Below, piece by piece: positions 5,634 to 12,791 of a stretch of 18,659 nucleotides of DNA (its first letter is position 1; every line of letters begins with the position of its first letter). This DNA comes from Amarolinea aalborgensis (GTDB taxonomy: Bacteria; Chloroflexota; Anaerolineae; SSC4; Amarolineaceae): the NCBI RefSeq assembly GCF_900491745.1, contig NZ_UETR01000055.1:1-18659 (forward strand). The letters run 5' to 3'. Both the position numbers and the translations under genes were made by a program. The notes beneath the pieces were generated by a model. It worked only from the letters and a program-made list of their open reading frames with translations, did not search any database and was not told where the DNA came from.

Positions 5634-7868
5634 ATGCTTCCGACACCTGTTGCGCTTCGTTTGCACCTGGCCTGGGTCGCGTGGGCGATCGGGTGCGGGC
5701 TGCTGCTCTGGCCGGCAACGGCTTCGGCGCACGCCGGGCGTACGGACGCGCCTGTCTCCAGCCCGTCCACCGTGTTCTTGCCGATGATCAGCCGCCAGCG
5801 CCTGCCGCCGACGACCGATCTGATCGAGCGCGCGCGTGAGCGAGGGGAGATCAACGCCGAAACCGCCCTGATCTACAAGGTGTTTGCTGTCTTTGGCGAT
5901 ACGCGCCTGCCGTCGCGGCTGCGCGGAGACGACCGCGGTGTGATGGACTCCAACGCGGTGGCCGAGGCGACGCAGCGCTTCGAAACCCTGACGCCGGCGA
6001 CACGCCAAATCCTGGTTCCTTTCCTGATCCCGCCGGTGTACGTCGGCAGTTGGTACGACCGGCGCATCCATGGCGCGCAGACGATGGCGGCGGCCGCGCA
6101 GCCAACCGATCACATCGGCGATCGCTGCAACGAAGTGGCGCAGAACCTGCTCATCCCCCTGGAAACCGACCATTTCGTGGTGTGGTTTCCGCCCAATGAC
6201 ACCGGCTTCTGGCAGCGCGCCCAACGAATCAGCGCCGACCTGGAGACGCGCATCTACCCCATCCTGACCGATCTGCTGCGCGCGCCGTTGAGCGACGCAG
6301 GCCTGGGCTGCAATCCCAGCGATGGCCGTTTGGATGTCTACATGGTGTATGATCCCCTGCCCGGCTACGAGAGCACCCTGGCGATGGTCAGCACCTATCC
6401 TGGTAAAGGCTGCAAAGCAGCGCCCACCTACATGCAGGTGCTCAAGCAAGGCTCATCTGAAACCAACACGGTCGCGCATGAGTTCATGCACATGATCCAG
6501 TTCGCCTACAACCCGGCCGCCGACTGTTACGATTCATGGTGGATGGAGTCAACGGCCAATTGGGCCATTGACTATTTCGAGCGCATGGACGGTCAACCCG
6601 ACGCGCAGACAGAACAAGCCTATGCCAAATCGTACCTGGAATCGGCCTGGCGTTGGCTGATTGACACCACCGGCATCCGCGAGTACGGCGCCTATCTGTG
6701 GCCCTTCTACCTGAGCCATTACACGGGCAGCTATCACCCGGAACTGATTGCGCAGATCATGGCCGCCACCGAAAACGCGGCCAACGGCGACCTGTACCAG
6801 GTTATCAACGATCGCATCGCCGGCGGGTGGGAGCAGCGCTGGCCCGAATTTGCCCTGCTCAATTTGAACCTGCCGCCCAACAACCGCTACGCGGCGTGGG
6901 ATAACTTCCAGCAACGGTGGATGACGGACTGGCGCATGACCGATTCCCGCGTGGCGCTGCTCAACGATCCTTACTGGGTCTACTATCTCGATGGCCGGTC
7001 TGCGGGCGATCCGCTCGCCTTGCCCGACCTGGGCATCTTCTATGAGGAGATTGCGATCGCTGATGACGTGCGCATGTGGGCGTTGGCTAATACGTTCAAC
7101 AACATGCCCTCCATGCGCGTGCAGGCATTGCTCTACCGCAATGGGCAAGGCTGGCAAGGGCCGGAGGACTGGTCGCAGCGCAAATGGAGCCTGTTCTGCC
7201 AGGACAATCCCGCGGAGCGGGTGCAGAGCGTGCTGGTGATCATCAGCAACAGCAACTGGCAGCGGCGCACGAGCAGAATTGCCCCCAATGGTGATTTGCG
7301 CGTGGTGAGCAGCGATCTACCCTGCGCCGGCTGGCGGGGAACCAGCAGTTGGCAGATGGTGGGCCAATCGGTCAATGCGCTGGGGCAGACTGACTACACG
7401 CTGCGAGGTGAGGCCGCACCGACCTTCACCCTGGCGCGGCGCACCTTGACAGGCGACCAGGTGAGTTTGGAGTTCCAGGCGACCGCAGGCAGCGCCACCT
7501 GGCTGACTACGATCACCGCCGTGGATTTTCAGACAGGACAAACAACCAGCTGCACGCGCACCGGCGGCGGCGCGCTCATTCCCAGTCTGAGCAGCTTGCT
7601 CATCACCGAGGATTTGAGCGGCGCGACCATGCGGCGGCAGTTCTTTGGGGCGGGCCTGATCCCGGCGCCGGAGCGCTGCCCAGTCTTCACGACCTGGACG
7701 CACATCCCCTGGCTGACGACCGATATTCAGAATACTGCGCCGCGCCCCTGGCCGGCTTCCGCGCCGCATGGCCGGCTGCAGGGCAGCGACACCTTCACGC
7801 AGAGCAGCGATGGCGCGACCAGTACGACGACATCGGCCTGGAACCTGACGGGGTTCGCAGCGCCATAA
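5634..7868 (+). CDS. Secreted HExxH metalloprotease-like protein (744 aa)
   Basis: An exported protein. The N-terminus has a basic/hydrophobic signal peptide with a likely cleavage after ATASA (around residue 32). The zinc-protease motif HEFMH is at 282-286, followed by WWMESTANW with glutamate 305, i.e. HExxH plus a third ligand 19 residues after the last histidine, as in gluzincins (MA clan). The region between, rich in aromatic and acidic residues, and the 400-residue tail with beta-rich Thr/Ser/Gly character suggest a catalytic domain followed by a non-catalytic binding domain. The family is not one I can name with certainty; it resembles uncharacterised M6/immune-inhibitor-like proteins. 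The ATG at 5634 has AAAGGA nine bases upstream and directly precedes the signal peptide. The open frame extends to 5469, but the extra residues look untranslated. A TATACT -10-like box is at 5548-5553 without a good -35. Confidence 0.8.
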   Translation: MLPTPVALRLHLAWVAWAIGCGLLLWPATASAHAGRTDAPVSSPSTVFLPMISRQRLPPTTDLIERARERGEINAETALIYKVFAVFGDTRLPSRLRGDDRGVMDSNAVAEATQRFETLTPATRQILVPFLIPPVYVGSWYDRRIHGAQTMAAAAQPTDHIGDRCNEVAQNLLIPLETDHFVVWFPPNDTGFWQRAQRISADLETRIYPILTDLLRAPLSDAGLGCNPSDGRLDVYMVYDPLPGYESTLAMVSTYPGKGCKAAPTYMQVLKQGSSETNTVAHEFMHMIQFAYNPAADCYDSWWMESTANWAIDYFERMDGQPDAQTEQAYAKSYLESAWRWLIDTTGIREYGAYLWPFYLSHYTGSYHPELIAQIMAATENAANGDLYQVINDRIAGGWEQRWPEFALLNLNLPPNNRYAAWDNFQQRWMTDWRMTDSRVALLNDPYWVYYLDGRSAGDPLALPDLGIFYEEIAIADDVRMWALANTFNNMPSMRVQALLYRNGQGWQGPEDWSQRKWSLFCQDNPAERVQSVLVIISNSNWQRRTSRIAPNGDLRVVSSDLPCAGWRGTSSWQMVGQSVNALGQTDYTLRGEAAPTFTLARRTLTGDQVSLEFQATAGSATWLTTITAVDFQTGQTTSCTRTGGGALIPSLSSLLITEDLSGATMRRQFFGAGLIPAPERCPVFTTWTHIPWLTTDIQNTAPRPWPASAPHGRLQGSDTFTQSSDGATSTTTSAWNLTGFAAP

Positions 7869-7926
7869 CGGGTGATGTCGTCTGCCTGCGGCCGCGGCGA
7901 GCGCTCGAACGCGCGCGCTTTCCCGA

Positions 7927-8454
7927 TCAGGCGCGGCGATAGCGCAGCTGCGCCAGGCCGCTCGCATACACCTGGCCGCCGATCAATTGCAGAGGCTCTT
8001 CCACCTGGATGCCCTGGAACAGCGGGATGCCGTCGCCCAGGATCAGCGGCACGATGGTGATGATGATTTCGTCAATCAGATGCTGGTTGACAAACGCGGT
8101 CGTCAGCCGGCCGCCGCCCACCAGCCAGATGTCCTGGTCCGTCATCTGCCGAATCTGCGCCACCAGATCGGCCATGTCGCCGGCAAAGGCGTGAATGTCG
8201 GCGGCGGGCGGATTCTGCAAGGGCTGCGTCGTGACGACGAAGGTGGTCTTGCCCGCATAAGGCCATACGCCAAAACCGAGCACCTCGCGGTAGGTCCTGG
8301 CGCCGAGGATAATGGCGCCCACGCGGGCGTAGAACGCCGCGTAGCCATAATCCTCGTTGGGACCATCGTAGGCTGTCAACCAGGAAATATCATCATTGCG
8401 GCGCGCAATGAAGCCATCGAGACTGGTTGCGATGTACAAAATGACGTTTCCCAT
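7927..8454 (-). CDS. Dihydrofolate reductase/RibD C-terminal-family reductase (175 aa)
   Basis: A single-domain NADPH-dependent reductase of the DHFR/RibD fold. The N-terminus VILYIATSLDGFIA (4-17) is the classic first strand and loop. LGARTYREV (50-58), LVGGGRL (111-117) and VPLILGDGIPLF (135-146) are the remaining family motifs, as in the YyaP/YwjB group. Substrate is unknown: these proteins are usually annotated as DHFR-family but are not proven folate enzymes. I chose the ATG at 8454, 12 bases after GAGG. The open frame runs on to 8631, but that part is translated repeat DNA and lies upstream of the promoter-like boxes at 8522-8550. It converges with the protease gene, leaving 58 bp between the stops with no clear terminator. 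Confidence 0.85.
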   Translation of the reverse strand: MGNVILYIATSLDGFIARRNDDISWLTAYDGPNEDYGYAAFYARVGAIILGARTYREVLGFGVWPYAGKTTFVVTTQPLQNPPAADIHAFAGDMADLVAQIRQMTDQDIWLVGGGRLTTAFVNQHLIDEIIITIVPLILGDGIPLFQGIQVEEPLQLIGGQVYASGLAQLRYRRA

Positions 8455-8521
8455 CTGCGTTCTTTGCCTCACATGAGAGCGATTCAGTGTGCGGCGATCC
8501 ATCAGATGCCGTACCGGCCAC

Positions 8522-8550
8522 ATCATACCTCGTCTGCCAAAACCGGACAA
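8522..8550 (-). promoter_or_regulatory. Promoter for the DHFR-like gene, TTGTCC-17-TATGAT
   Basis: On the minus strand TTGTCC (8550-8545) is followed after 17 bases by TATGAT (8527-8522). Transcription would begin near 8515, giving a leader of about 60 bases before the ATG at 8454. The boxes lie immediately beside the repeat array that begins at 8561. Confidence 0.5.
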
Positions 8551-8560
8551 GCCAGAATCA

Positions 8561-8776
8561 GATGCCTCACACGAAGCCACAAGGTCACCAAGATACCAAG
8601 ATACCAAGATACCAAGATACCAAGATACCAAGATACCAAGATACCAACCGATTCCTTTGCGGCTTTGTGGCTTGGTGTGAGAACCTCTGATGCCTCACAC
8701 GAAGCCACAAGGTCACCAAGATACCAAGATGCCAACCGATTCCTTGGCGGCCTGGCGGCTTGGTGTGAGAACCTCT
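8561..8776. repeat. Tandem duplication of a palindromic intergenic repeat
   Basis: Two adjacent copies, 8561-8688 (128 bp) and 8689-8776 (88 bp), begin GATGCCTCACACGAAGCCAC and end GGCTTGGTGTGAGAACCTCT. Each copy is itself an inverted repeat: TCACACGAAGCCACAA at its left end mirrors TTGTGGCTTGGTGTGA at its right end in copy 1 (one mismatch), and slightly less well in copy 2. The copies differ in length by exactly 40 bp, equal to five units of the 8-bp core ACCAAGAT. The 8455-8831 interval contains only this array, the leftward promoter and the glpD promoter; no gene is supported in it. Confidence 0.9.
8587..8648 (+). repeat. 8-bp microsatellite (ACCAAGAT)n
   Basis: Seven perfect head-to-tail copies of ACCAAGAT run from 8587 to 8642, followed by the partial unit ACCAAC. 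The second repeat copy has only two units (8715-8730), followed by GCCAAC. Perfect identity of all seven units points to recent slippage expansion. Confidence 0.92.
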
Positions 8777-8816
8777 TGCTCGCTCTACCAGGATTTCACA
8801 GGCGAGGCGCAACCTG

Positions 8817-8825
8817 TGCTAAAAT
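8817..8825 (+). promoter_or_regulatory. Extended -10 promoter of glpD (TGcTAAAAT)
   Basis: TG (8817-8818), one base, then TAAAAT (8820-8825) forms an extended -10 element. No good -35 is seen. The expected start site 6-8 bases downstream coincides with the ATG at 8832, so the glpD message is probably leaderless, which fits the absence of a Shine-Dalgarno sequence there. Confidence 0.5.
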
Positions 8826-8831
8826 ACAGGT

Positions 8832-10589
8832 ATGTGGTCAAATAACTGGCGTGAGGAAACCTGGTCGCGCTTGGACCAGGCATGGGATTTGATTATCATT
8901 GGCGGCGGCATCACTGGCGCGGGCATTCTGCGCGAGGCCACGCGGCTGGGACTGCGGGGCCTGCTGCTCGAACAACGCGACTTTGCCTGGGGCACCTCCA
9001 GCCGCTCGTCCAAATTGGTGCACGGCGGCTTGCGATATCTCAAAGAGGGTAAAATCGGGCTGACGCGGGCATCGGTGCACGAGCGCCAGCGGCTGCTGGA
9101 TGACGGGCCGGGTTTGATTGATCCGCTGGGCTTTCTGCTTGCCACCTACCGCGGCGATAACCCCGGCCGTTGGATGTACCAGGCCGCGCTGACCGTCTAC
9201 GATCTGCTGGCGCTGCAGTGGAGCCATCAGCGTTATGACGCCGGCGATTTCCAAAAGTTGGCGCCGAACATCTCGCAGGAAGGGTTGAAGGGCGGTTTTC
9301 GTTACGGCGACGCGCAGACCGACGACGCCCGCCTGGTGCTGCGCGTTATTCGCGAGGCGGTGGCGGCCGGCGGGACCGCACTGAACTACGCGACGGTCGA
9401 GACGCTGCTGCGCAATCACCGCCAGGTGTACGGCGTGCAGGTGCGTGACGGCGTCAGCGGGGCCGTGGCTGCCCTGTCGGCGCGTGTGGTTGTCAACGCC
9501 ACCGGCGCGTGGGCCGATCGCCTGCGCGGCCAGCTCGGCGCCGCGCCGCGCATCCGCCCGCTGCGGGGCAGCCACCTGATCTTCTCTGCGCAGCGACTGC
9601 CGCTCAGCCAGGCCGTCAGCTTCCTGCACCCCTTCGACCGCCGGCCGGTCTTCATCTTCCCCTGGGAAGGCGTCACCCTCGTGGGCACGACCGATGTGGA
9701 TCATGATGAGGCGTTGGATGTGGAACCGGCGATTACCGCGGCCGAAGTTGCTTATCTGATGGCGGCGGCTGACGCCCAATTCCCCTCGCTGCGCTTGACC
9801 CTGGCCGATGTCGTTGCCACCTACGCCGGGGTGCGGCCGGTCATCGGCTCGGGCCAGGCCGATCCCTCCAAAGAATCGCGCGACCACGTGGTGTGGGAAG
9901 AAGAAGGCTTGCTGACCGTCACCGGCGGCAAGCTCACCACCTTTCGCCTGATTGCACTGGATGTGCTGCGCGCCGTGCGCCACCGCCTGCCAACCCTGCC
10001 TGCGGTGGATGATCAACAGCCGGTGTTGAACCAGGTTGATGTGGAATTAGCAGCCGTCGGGGCGGAACCGCTGCGCCGACGCCTGCTTGGCCGTTATGGC
10101 GCTGATGCCGTGGCCCTGGTGGCTGCGGCGCAGCCCGGCGAGCTGGAGCCGCTGCCAGGGACGCTGACCACCTGGGCTGAGCTGCGCTGGGCCGCGCGCG
10201 CGGAAGGCGTGGTCCACCTGGACGATCTGCTGCTGCGCCGCGCCCGCGTGGGGCTGCTGCTGCCGGAAGGCGGCGCAGCGCTCCTGCCCGCGGTGGCCGC
10301 GATCTGCCAGGCGGAGTTGGGTTGGGATGATGCGCGTTGGCAGGCTGAAAAAGCTGCCTACCGCGCGCTCTGGCGGCGCTGCTACAGCATTCCCGCGGCC
10401 GCCACGATCCCCGATTGGCGGCCGCGCCTGGACGCGCTGCGGGTGCAGCGCCAACAGAAAATCGCCATGCGCCAGCAGCGCCGCCGCTTGACAGCCGTCC
10501 TCGTCAGCCTGGTGTTGAGCATGACCGGGGTGGGCTTGCTGTGGGGGCTGCGCCGCAAGGCAGAAGCGAGGAGTCATCATGCAGGGTAA
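8832..10589 (+). CDS. glpD: FAD-dependent glycerol-3-phosphate dehydrogenase
   Basis: Oxidises sn-glycerol 3-phosphate to dihydroxyacetone phosphate and passes electrons to the membrane quinone pool. The N-terminal FAD-binding motif DLIIIGGGITGAGI is at 19-32. The GlpD signature GTSSRSSKLVHGGLRYL follows at 54-70, and there is a later YAGVRPVI and a TVTGGKLTTFR segment, both typical of the family. At 585 residues it is slightly long, and the extra length is a C-terminal hydrophobic helix (553-573) flanked by arginines, a probable single membrane anchor not usual in bacterial GlpD, which is normally peripheral. The ATG at 8832 follows an extended -10 by six bases and lacks a ribosome site. The next gene starts within its last 11 bases. 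No glycerol kinase or transporter gene is in the window. Confidence 0.92.
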   Translation: MWSNNWREETWSRLDQAWDLIIIGGGITGAGILREATRLGLRGLLLEQRDFAWGTSSRSSKLVHGGLRYLKEGKIGLTRASVHERQRLLDDGPGLIDPLGFLLATYRGDNPGRWMYQAALTVYDLLALQWSHQRYDAGDFQKLAPNISQEGLKGGFRYGDAQTDDARLVLRVIREAVAAGGTALNYATVETLLRNHRQVYGVQVRDGVSGAVAALSARVVVNATGAWADRLRGQLGAAPRIRPLRGSHLIFSAQRLPLSQAVSFLHPFDRRPVFIFPWEGVTLVGTTDVDHDEALDVEPAITAAEVAYLMAAADAQFPSLRLTLADVVATYAGVRPVIGSGQADPSKESRDHVVWEEEGLLTVTGGKLTTFRLIALDVLRAVRHRLPTLPAVDDQQPVLNQVDVELAAVGAEPLRRRLLGRYGADAVALVAAAQPGELEPLPGTLTTWAELRWAARAEGVVHLDDLLLRRARVGLLLPEGGAALLPAVAAICQAELGWDDARWQAEKAAYRALWRRCYSIPAAATIPDWRPRLDALRVQRQQKIAMRQQRRRLTAVLVSLVLSMTGVGLLWGLRRKAEARSHHAG

Positions 10590-11232
10590 GTATCACGCCG
10601 AAATCGTCCAGACCGCGTTGGGCGCCCATTTCAGCCCGGCCGACATCGAGCTTATCACCGCAGCTAACCTGGGGCTGGATGTGCTCGCGGGTCAAATCGG
10701 GCACCCCGAGTACCATTTCGATGACAGCGCGTTCGCGGCCGGCGAAGCGTTCATCCGCCAGCAGCGCCAGGCGGTCGTGGATGCCGTGCGCCGCGGCGAC
10801 CGCGCCGCCGCCCTGGCTGCGTTCGGCCGCCTCACCCACACCCGCCAGGATTTCTACGCCCATTCCAACTGGCTGCGCCGCTGGGCCGAGAGTCAAGGCG
10901 GCGTCGAACACTGCCAGCCGGACGCAGCCCCGCTGTGCCTTGACCCCCTGGCCGTTCCAGGGTTGATTTCCGGCCGCAGCTCCATCCGCGTCTACATCCT
11001 CCACCACCTGCCGCTGCTTGGGCCGTTGTTCAAGCGCCTCTACATGCCGCCGCATTCGCACGAAGTGATGAACCTGGATCACCCTGGCCGCGGTCCGCTC
11101 TTTCCGTTGGCGATGGCCGCGGCCATCGCACACACACGCCGCGAGCTGCAGCAGACCACCGCCGCGCTGGAAAGCGCCGGCGGCGCGGCCGCCGTGGACT
11201 TTTTCGCGCCGCCGCGTGAGCGCACAAACTGA
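10579..11232 (+). CDS. HET-C / zinc-dependent phospholipase C-like protein (217 aa)
   Basis: The pattern H6-x-E near the N-terminus, IGHPEYHFDD (40-49), then RLTHTRQDFYAHSNW (84-98) with histidines 87 and 95 and aspartate 91, matches the helical metal-binding fold of zinc-dependent phospholipase C and the HET-C-like proteins, where these His/Asp residues hold metal ions. The second half (about 130-217) is less conserved and ends in an Ala-rich helix. There is no obvious signal peptide. Function is uncertain: hydrolysis of a phospholipid-type ester is possible by family, not shown. The ATG at 10579 has GAGGAG about six bases upstream and overlaps the glpD stop by 11 bases, so translation is likely coupled. 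A phospholipase beside glycerol-3-phosphate dehydrogenase would make metabolic sense, since lipid breakdown releases glycerol phosphate, but this link is inference. Confidence 0.7.
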   Translation: MQGKYHAEIVQTALGAHFSPADIELITAANLGLDVLAGQIGHPEYHFDDSAFAAGEAFIRQQRQAVVDAVRRGDRAAALAAFGRLTHTRQDFYAHSNWLRRWAESQGGVEHCQPDAAPLCLDPLAVPGLISGRSSIRVYILHHLPLLGPLFKRLYMPPHSHEVMNLDHPGRGPLFPLAMAAAIAHTRRELQQTTAALESAGGAAAVDFFAPPRERTN

Positions 11233-11235
11233 TCA

Positions 11236-11277
11236 GGGGTGCATTTCAAACCAGGGGTGGTTCCGACGTCGAGCGAT
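11236..11277 (+). repeat. Dispersed intergenic repeat, copy 2 (diverged)
   Basis: The 42-base segment aligns without gaps to 18413-18454: both begin GGGGTGCATTTCA and end TCCGACGTCGAGCGAT, with about seven differences between. It lies in the 133-bp gap between two convergent genes (stops at 11232 and 11366). The rest of that gap contains no supported gene or terminator. Confidence 0.75.
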
Positions 11278-11365
11278 CGCATTCGCTGAAACCGCCGCCA
11301 AGCCCACCCTGCGGGAGCTACGCCCTGAAATCGAAACTCATCCCCAGCAAACCGATTGGGCCTGC

Positions 11366-12739
11366 TCAGCGTCCTGGCTCGCCAATGAGGATGATCACCA
11401 CGTCGTTGACGTTGGTGCCTGTCGGCCCGGTGATGACCAGGTCGCCCAGGGCCGCGAAGAAGGGGTAGGCGTCGTTGCGCGCCAGGGCGGCCCGCGGGTC
11501 AAGCCCCAGGGCGCGGCTGCGGGCCATCGTGCGGCCGTCCACCCAGGCGCCGGCGGCGTCGGTGGGGCCGTCAATGCCATCCGTGCCAAAGCTGAGCAAG
11601 CCGACCGGCAGATCGGCGATGGACATGGCCGCGGCCAACGCCAACTCCTGGCTGCGGCCGCCCTTGCCCGTCCCGCGCACTGTAACCGTGGTTTCACCGC
11701 CGGCGATCAAGCACGCGGGCGCACGCTGCGGTCGTCCCTGCCGGACCACCTCGCCGGCGATGGCCGCCAGCACGCGCCCCACCTCACGCGCTTCGCCTTC
11801 CAGGCCCGTGGTCAGAATGAGCGGCGCAAAGCCATGCCCGGCCGCCGCCTGCGCCGCCGCTTCGACGGCCAGACGGTTGGAGCCAACCACCAGGTGCTGC
11901 AGCGGCAACGCACGCGCCGCGCTTGGTTTGAGCGTCTCTGGCCGCGCGCCAGCCAGGCCAGCCTGCAAGTGCTGGCGCACCGCGTCCGGCGCATGCGCCA
12001 ACGCCTGGGCGCGATCGAGCGCGGCCCACGCGTCGGCAAACGTCGTTGGGTCGGGCGCAGTGGGGCCAGAGGCGATGACATCCAGCGGGTCGCCAGGGAC
12101 ATCGGAGAGGATCAGGCTGATTAGCGGCGCGCCCCGGGCAGCCAGGGCCAGTCCGCCGCCTTTGACCTGGTCGAGGTGTTTGCGCACGGCGTTCAATTCA
12201 TGAATCGTCGCGCCGCTGCGCAGCAGGAGTTCGGTCGTGGCTTGCAGATCGCCGAGGGTCAGGCCCGGCGCGGGCGCGGTCAGCAAGGCCGAGCCGCCGC
12301 CGCTGAGCAGGCAAAAGACCAGGTCGTCAGGGGTTGCCTGGCGCATGAGGTCCAACGCCGCCTGACCGGCCAGCACACTGCCCGCAGAGGGCAGCGGATG
12401 TCCGCCCGCCATCAGGCGCAGGCCGCGCGCCCGCATCCACGCCGGCGCGTCCCCCGCCAGGGACTCTGGCGTCACAATCAGGCCAGCCGCCAGTTTGGCG
12501 TCGGCCCACGGCCCCAGGCCGGCCAGCAGCGCCTCGGCCATGCGCAGGCTGGCTTTACCCGCGCTGAGCACAAAAAGCCGCGCCGCAGCGCGCAGGTCGT
12601 AGCGTTGATCGCCAACGGCGAGGACTGGCCCATCGCATCGGATGTGGCGCGCCACCGCGGCCGCCGGGTCGGCCGCGTGCAGCGCGGCGCGCTGCAGTTC
12701 ATCCGCTATGGCGCGAGCTGCTTCCCATCTGGTTGGCAT
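11366..12739 (-). CDS. Glycerate 2-kinase, MOFRL family
   Basis: Phosphorylates D-glycerate to 2-phosphoglycerate with ATP, feeding glycerate into lower glycolysis. Motifs in order: SAGKAS (59-64) with the conserved lysine, GGHPLP (112-117), LLSGGGSALL (144-153), LSDVPGDPLDVIASGPT (211-227), GGETTVTV (347-354), GKGGRSQEL with the conserved arginine (358-366), GTDGIDGPTDAAGA (385-398) and GPTGTNVND (438-446) in the C-terminal MOFRL domain. At 457 residues it is full length. The ATG at 12739 has GAGGA five to six bases upstream; the frame opens further, to 12778, without a better start. It is the last gene of the leftward cluster, 52 bases after the beta-CASP gene. The alternative name hydroxypyruvate reductase (TtuD) appears in old annotation of this family, but the kinase assignment is the supported one. 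Confidence 0.9.
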   Translation of the reverse strand: MPTRWEAARAIADELQRAALHAADPAAAVARHIRCDGPVLAVGDQRYDLRAAARLFVLSAGKASLRMAEALLAGLGPWADAKLAAGLIVTPESLAGDAPAWMRARGLRLMAGGHPLPSAGSVLAGQAALDLMRQATPDDLVFCLLSGGGSALLTAPAPGLTLGDLQATTELLLRSGATIHELNAVRKHLDQVKGGGLALAARGAPLISLILSDVPGDPLDVIASGPTAPDPTTFADAWAALDRAQALAHAPDAVRQHLQAGLAGARPETLKPSAARALPLQHLVVGSNRLAVEAAAQAAAGHGFAPLILTTGLEGEAREVGRVLAAIAGEVVRQGRPQRAPACLIAGGETTVTVRGTGKGGRSQELALAAAMSIADLPVGLLSFGTDGIDGPTDAAGAWVDGRTMARSRALGLDPRAALARNDAYPFFAALGDLVITGPTGTNVNDVVIILIGEPGR

Positions 12740-12791
12740 CTGATCCTCAGCCGTGGCGACGTATGGGCGCCTGCGCAAGCGGCGGCCTGCG

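Noticed and set aside
5586..6449. Minus-strand open frame of 287 codons opposite the secreted protease
   Set aside because: The opposite strand encodes a signal peptide and protease domain; this frame has no ribosome site or recognisable sequence.
8587..8730. Regular short repeats that could suggest a CRISPR array
   Set aside because: The unit is only 8 bp with no spacers, and no cas gene is near; it is a microsatellite inside a duplicated palindrome.
7987..8892. Plus-strand frame of 301 codons with repeating DTKIPRYQ peptide
   Set aside because: The repetitive peptide is translated microsatellite, and the rest is antisense to the DHFR-like gene.
8838..10016. Minus-strand open frame of 392 codons opposite glpD
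   Set aside because: Antisense shadow of a strongly conserved FAD enzyme, with no domain.
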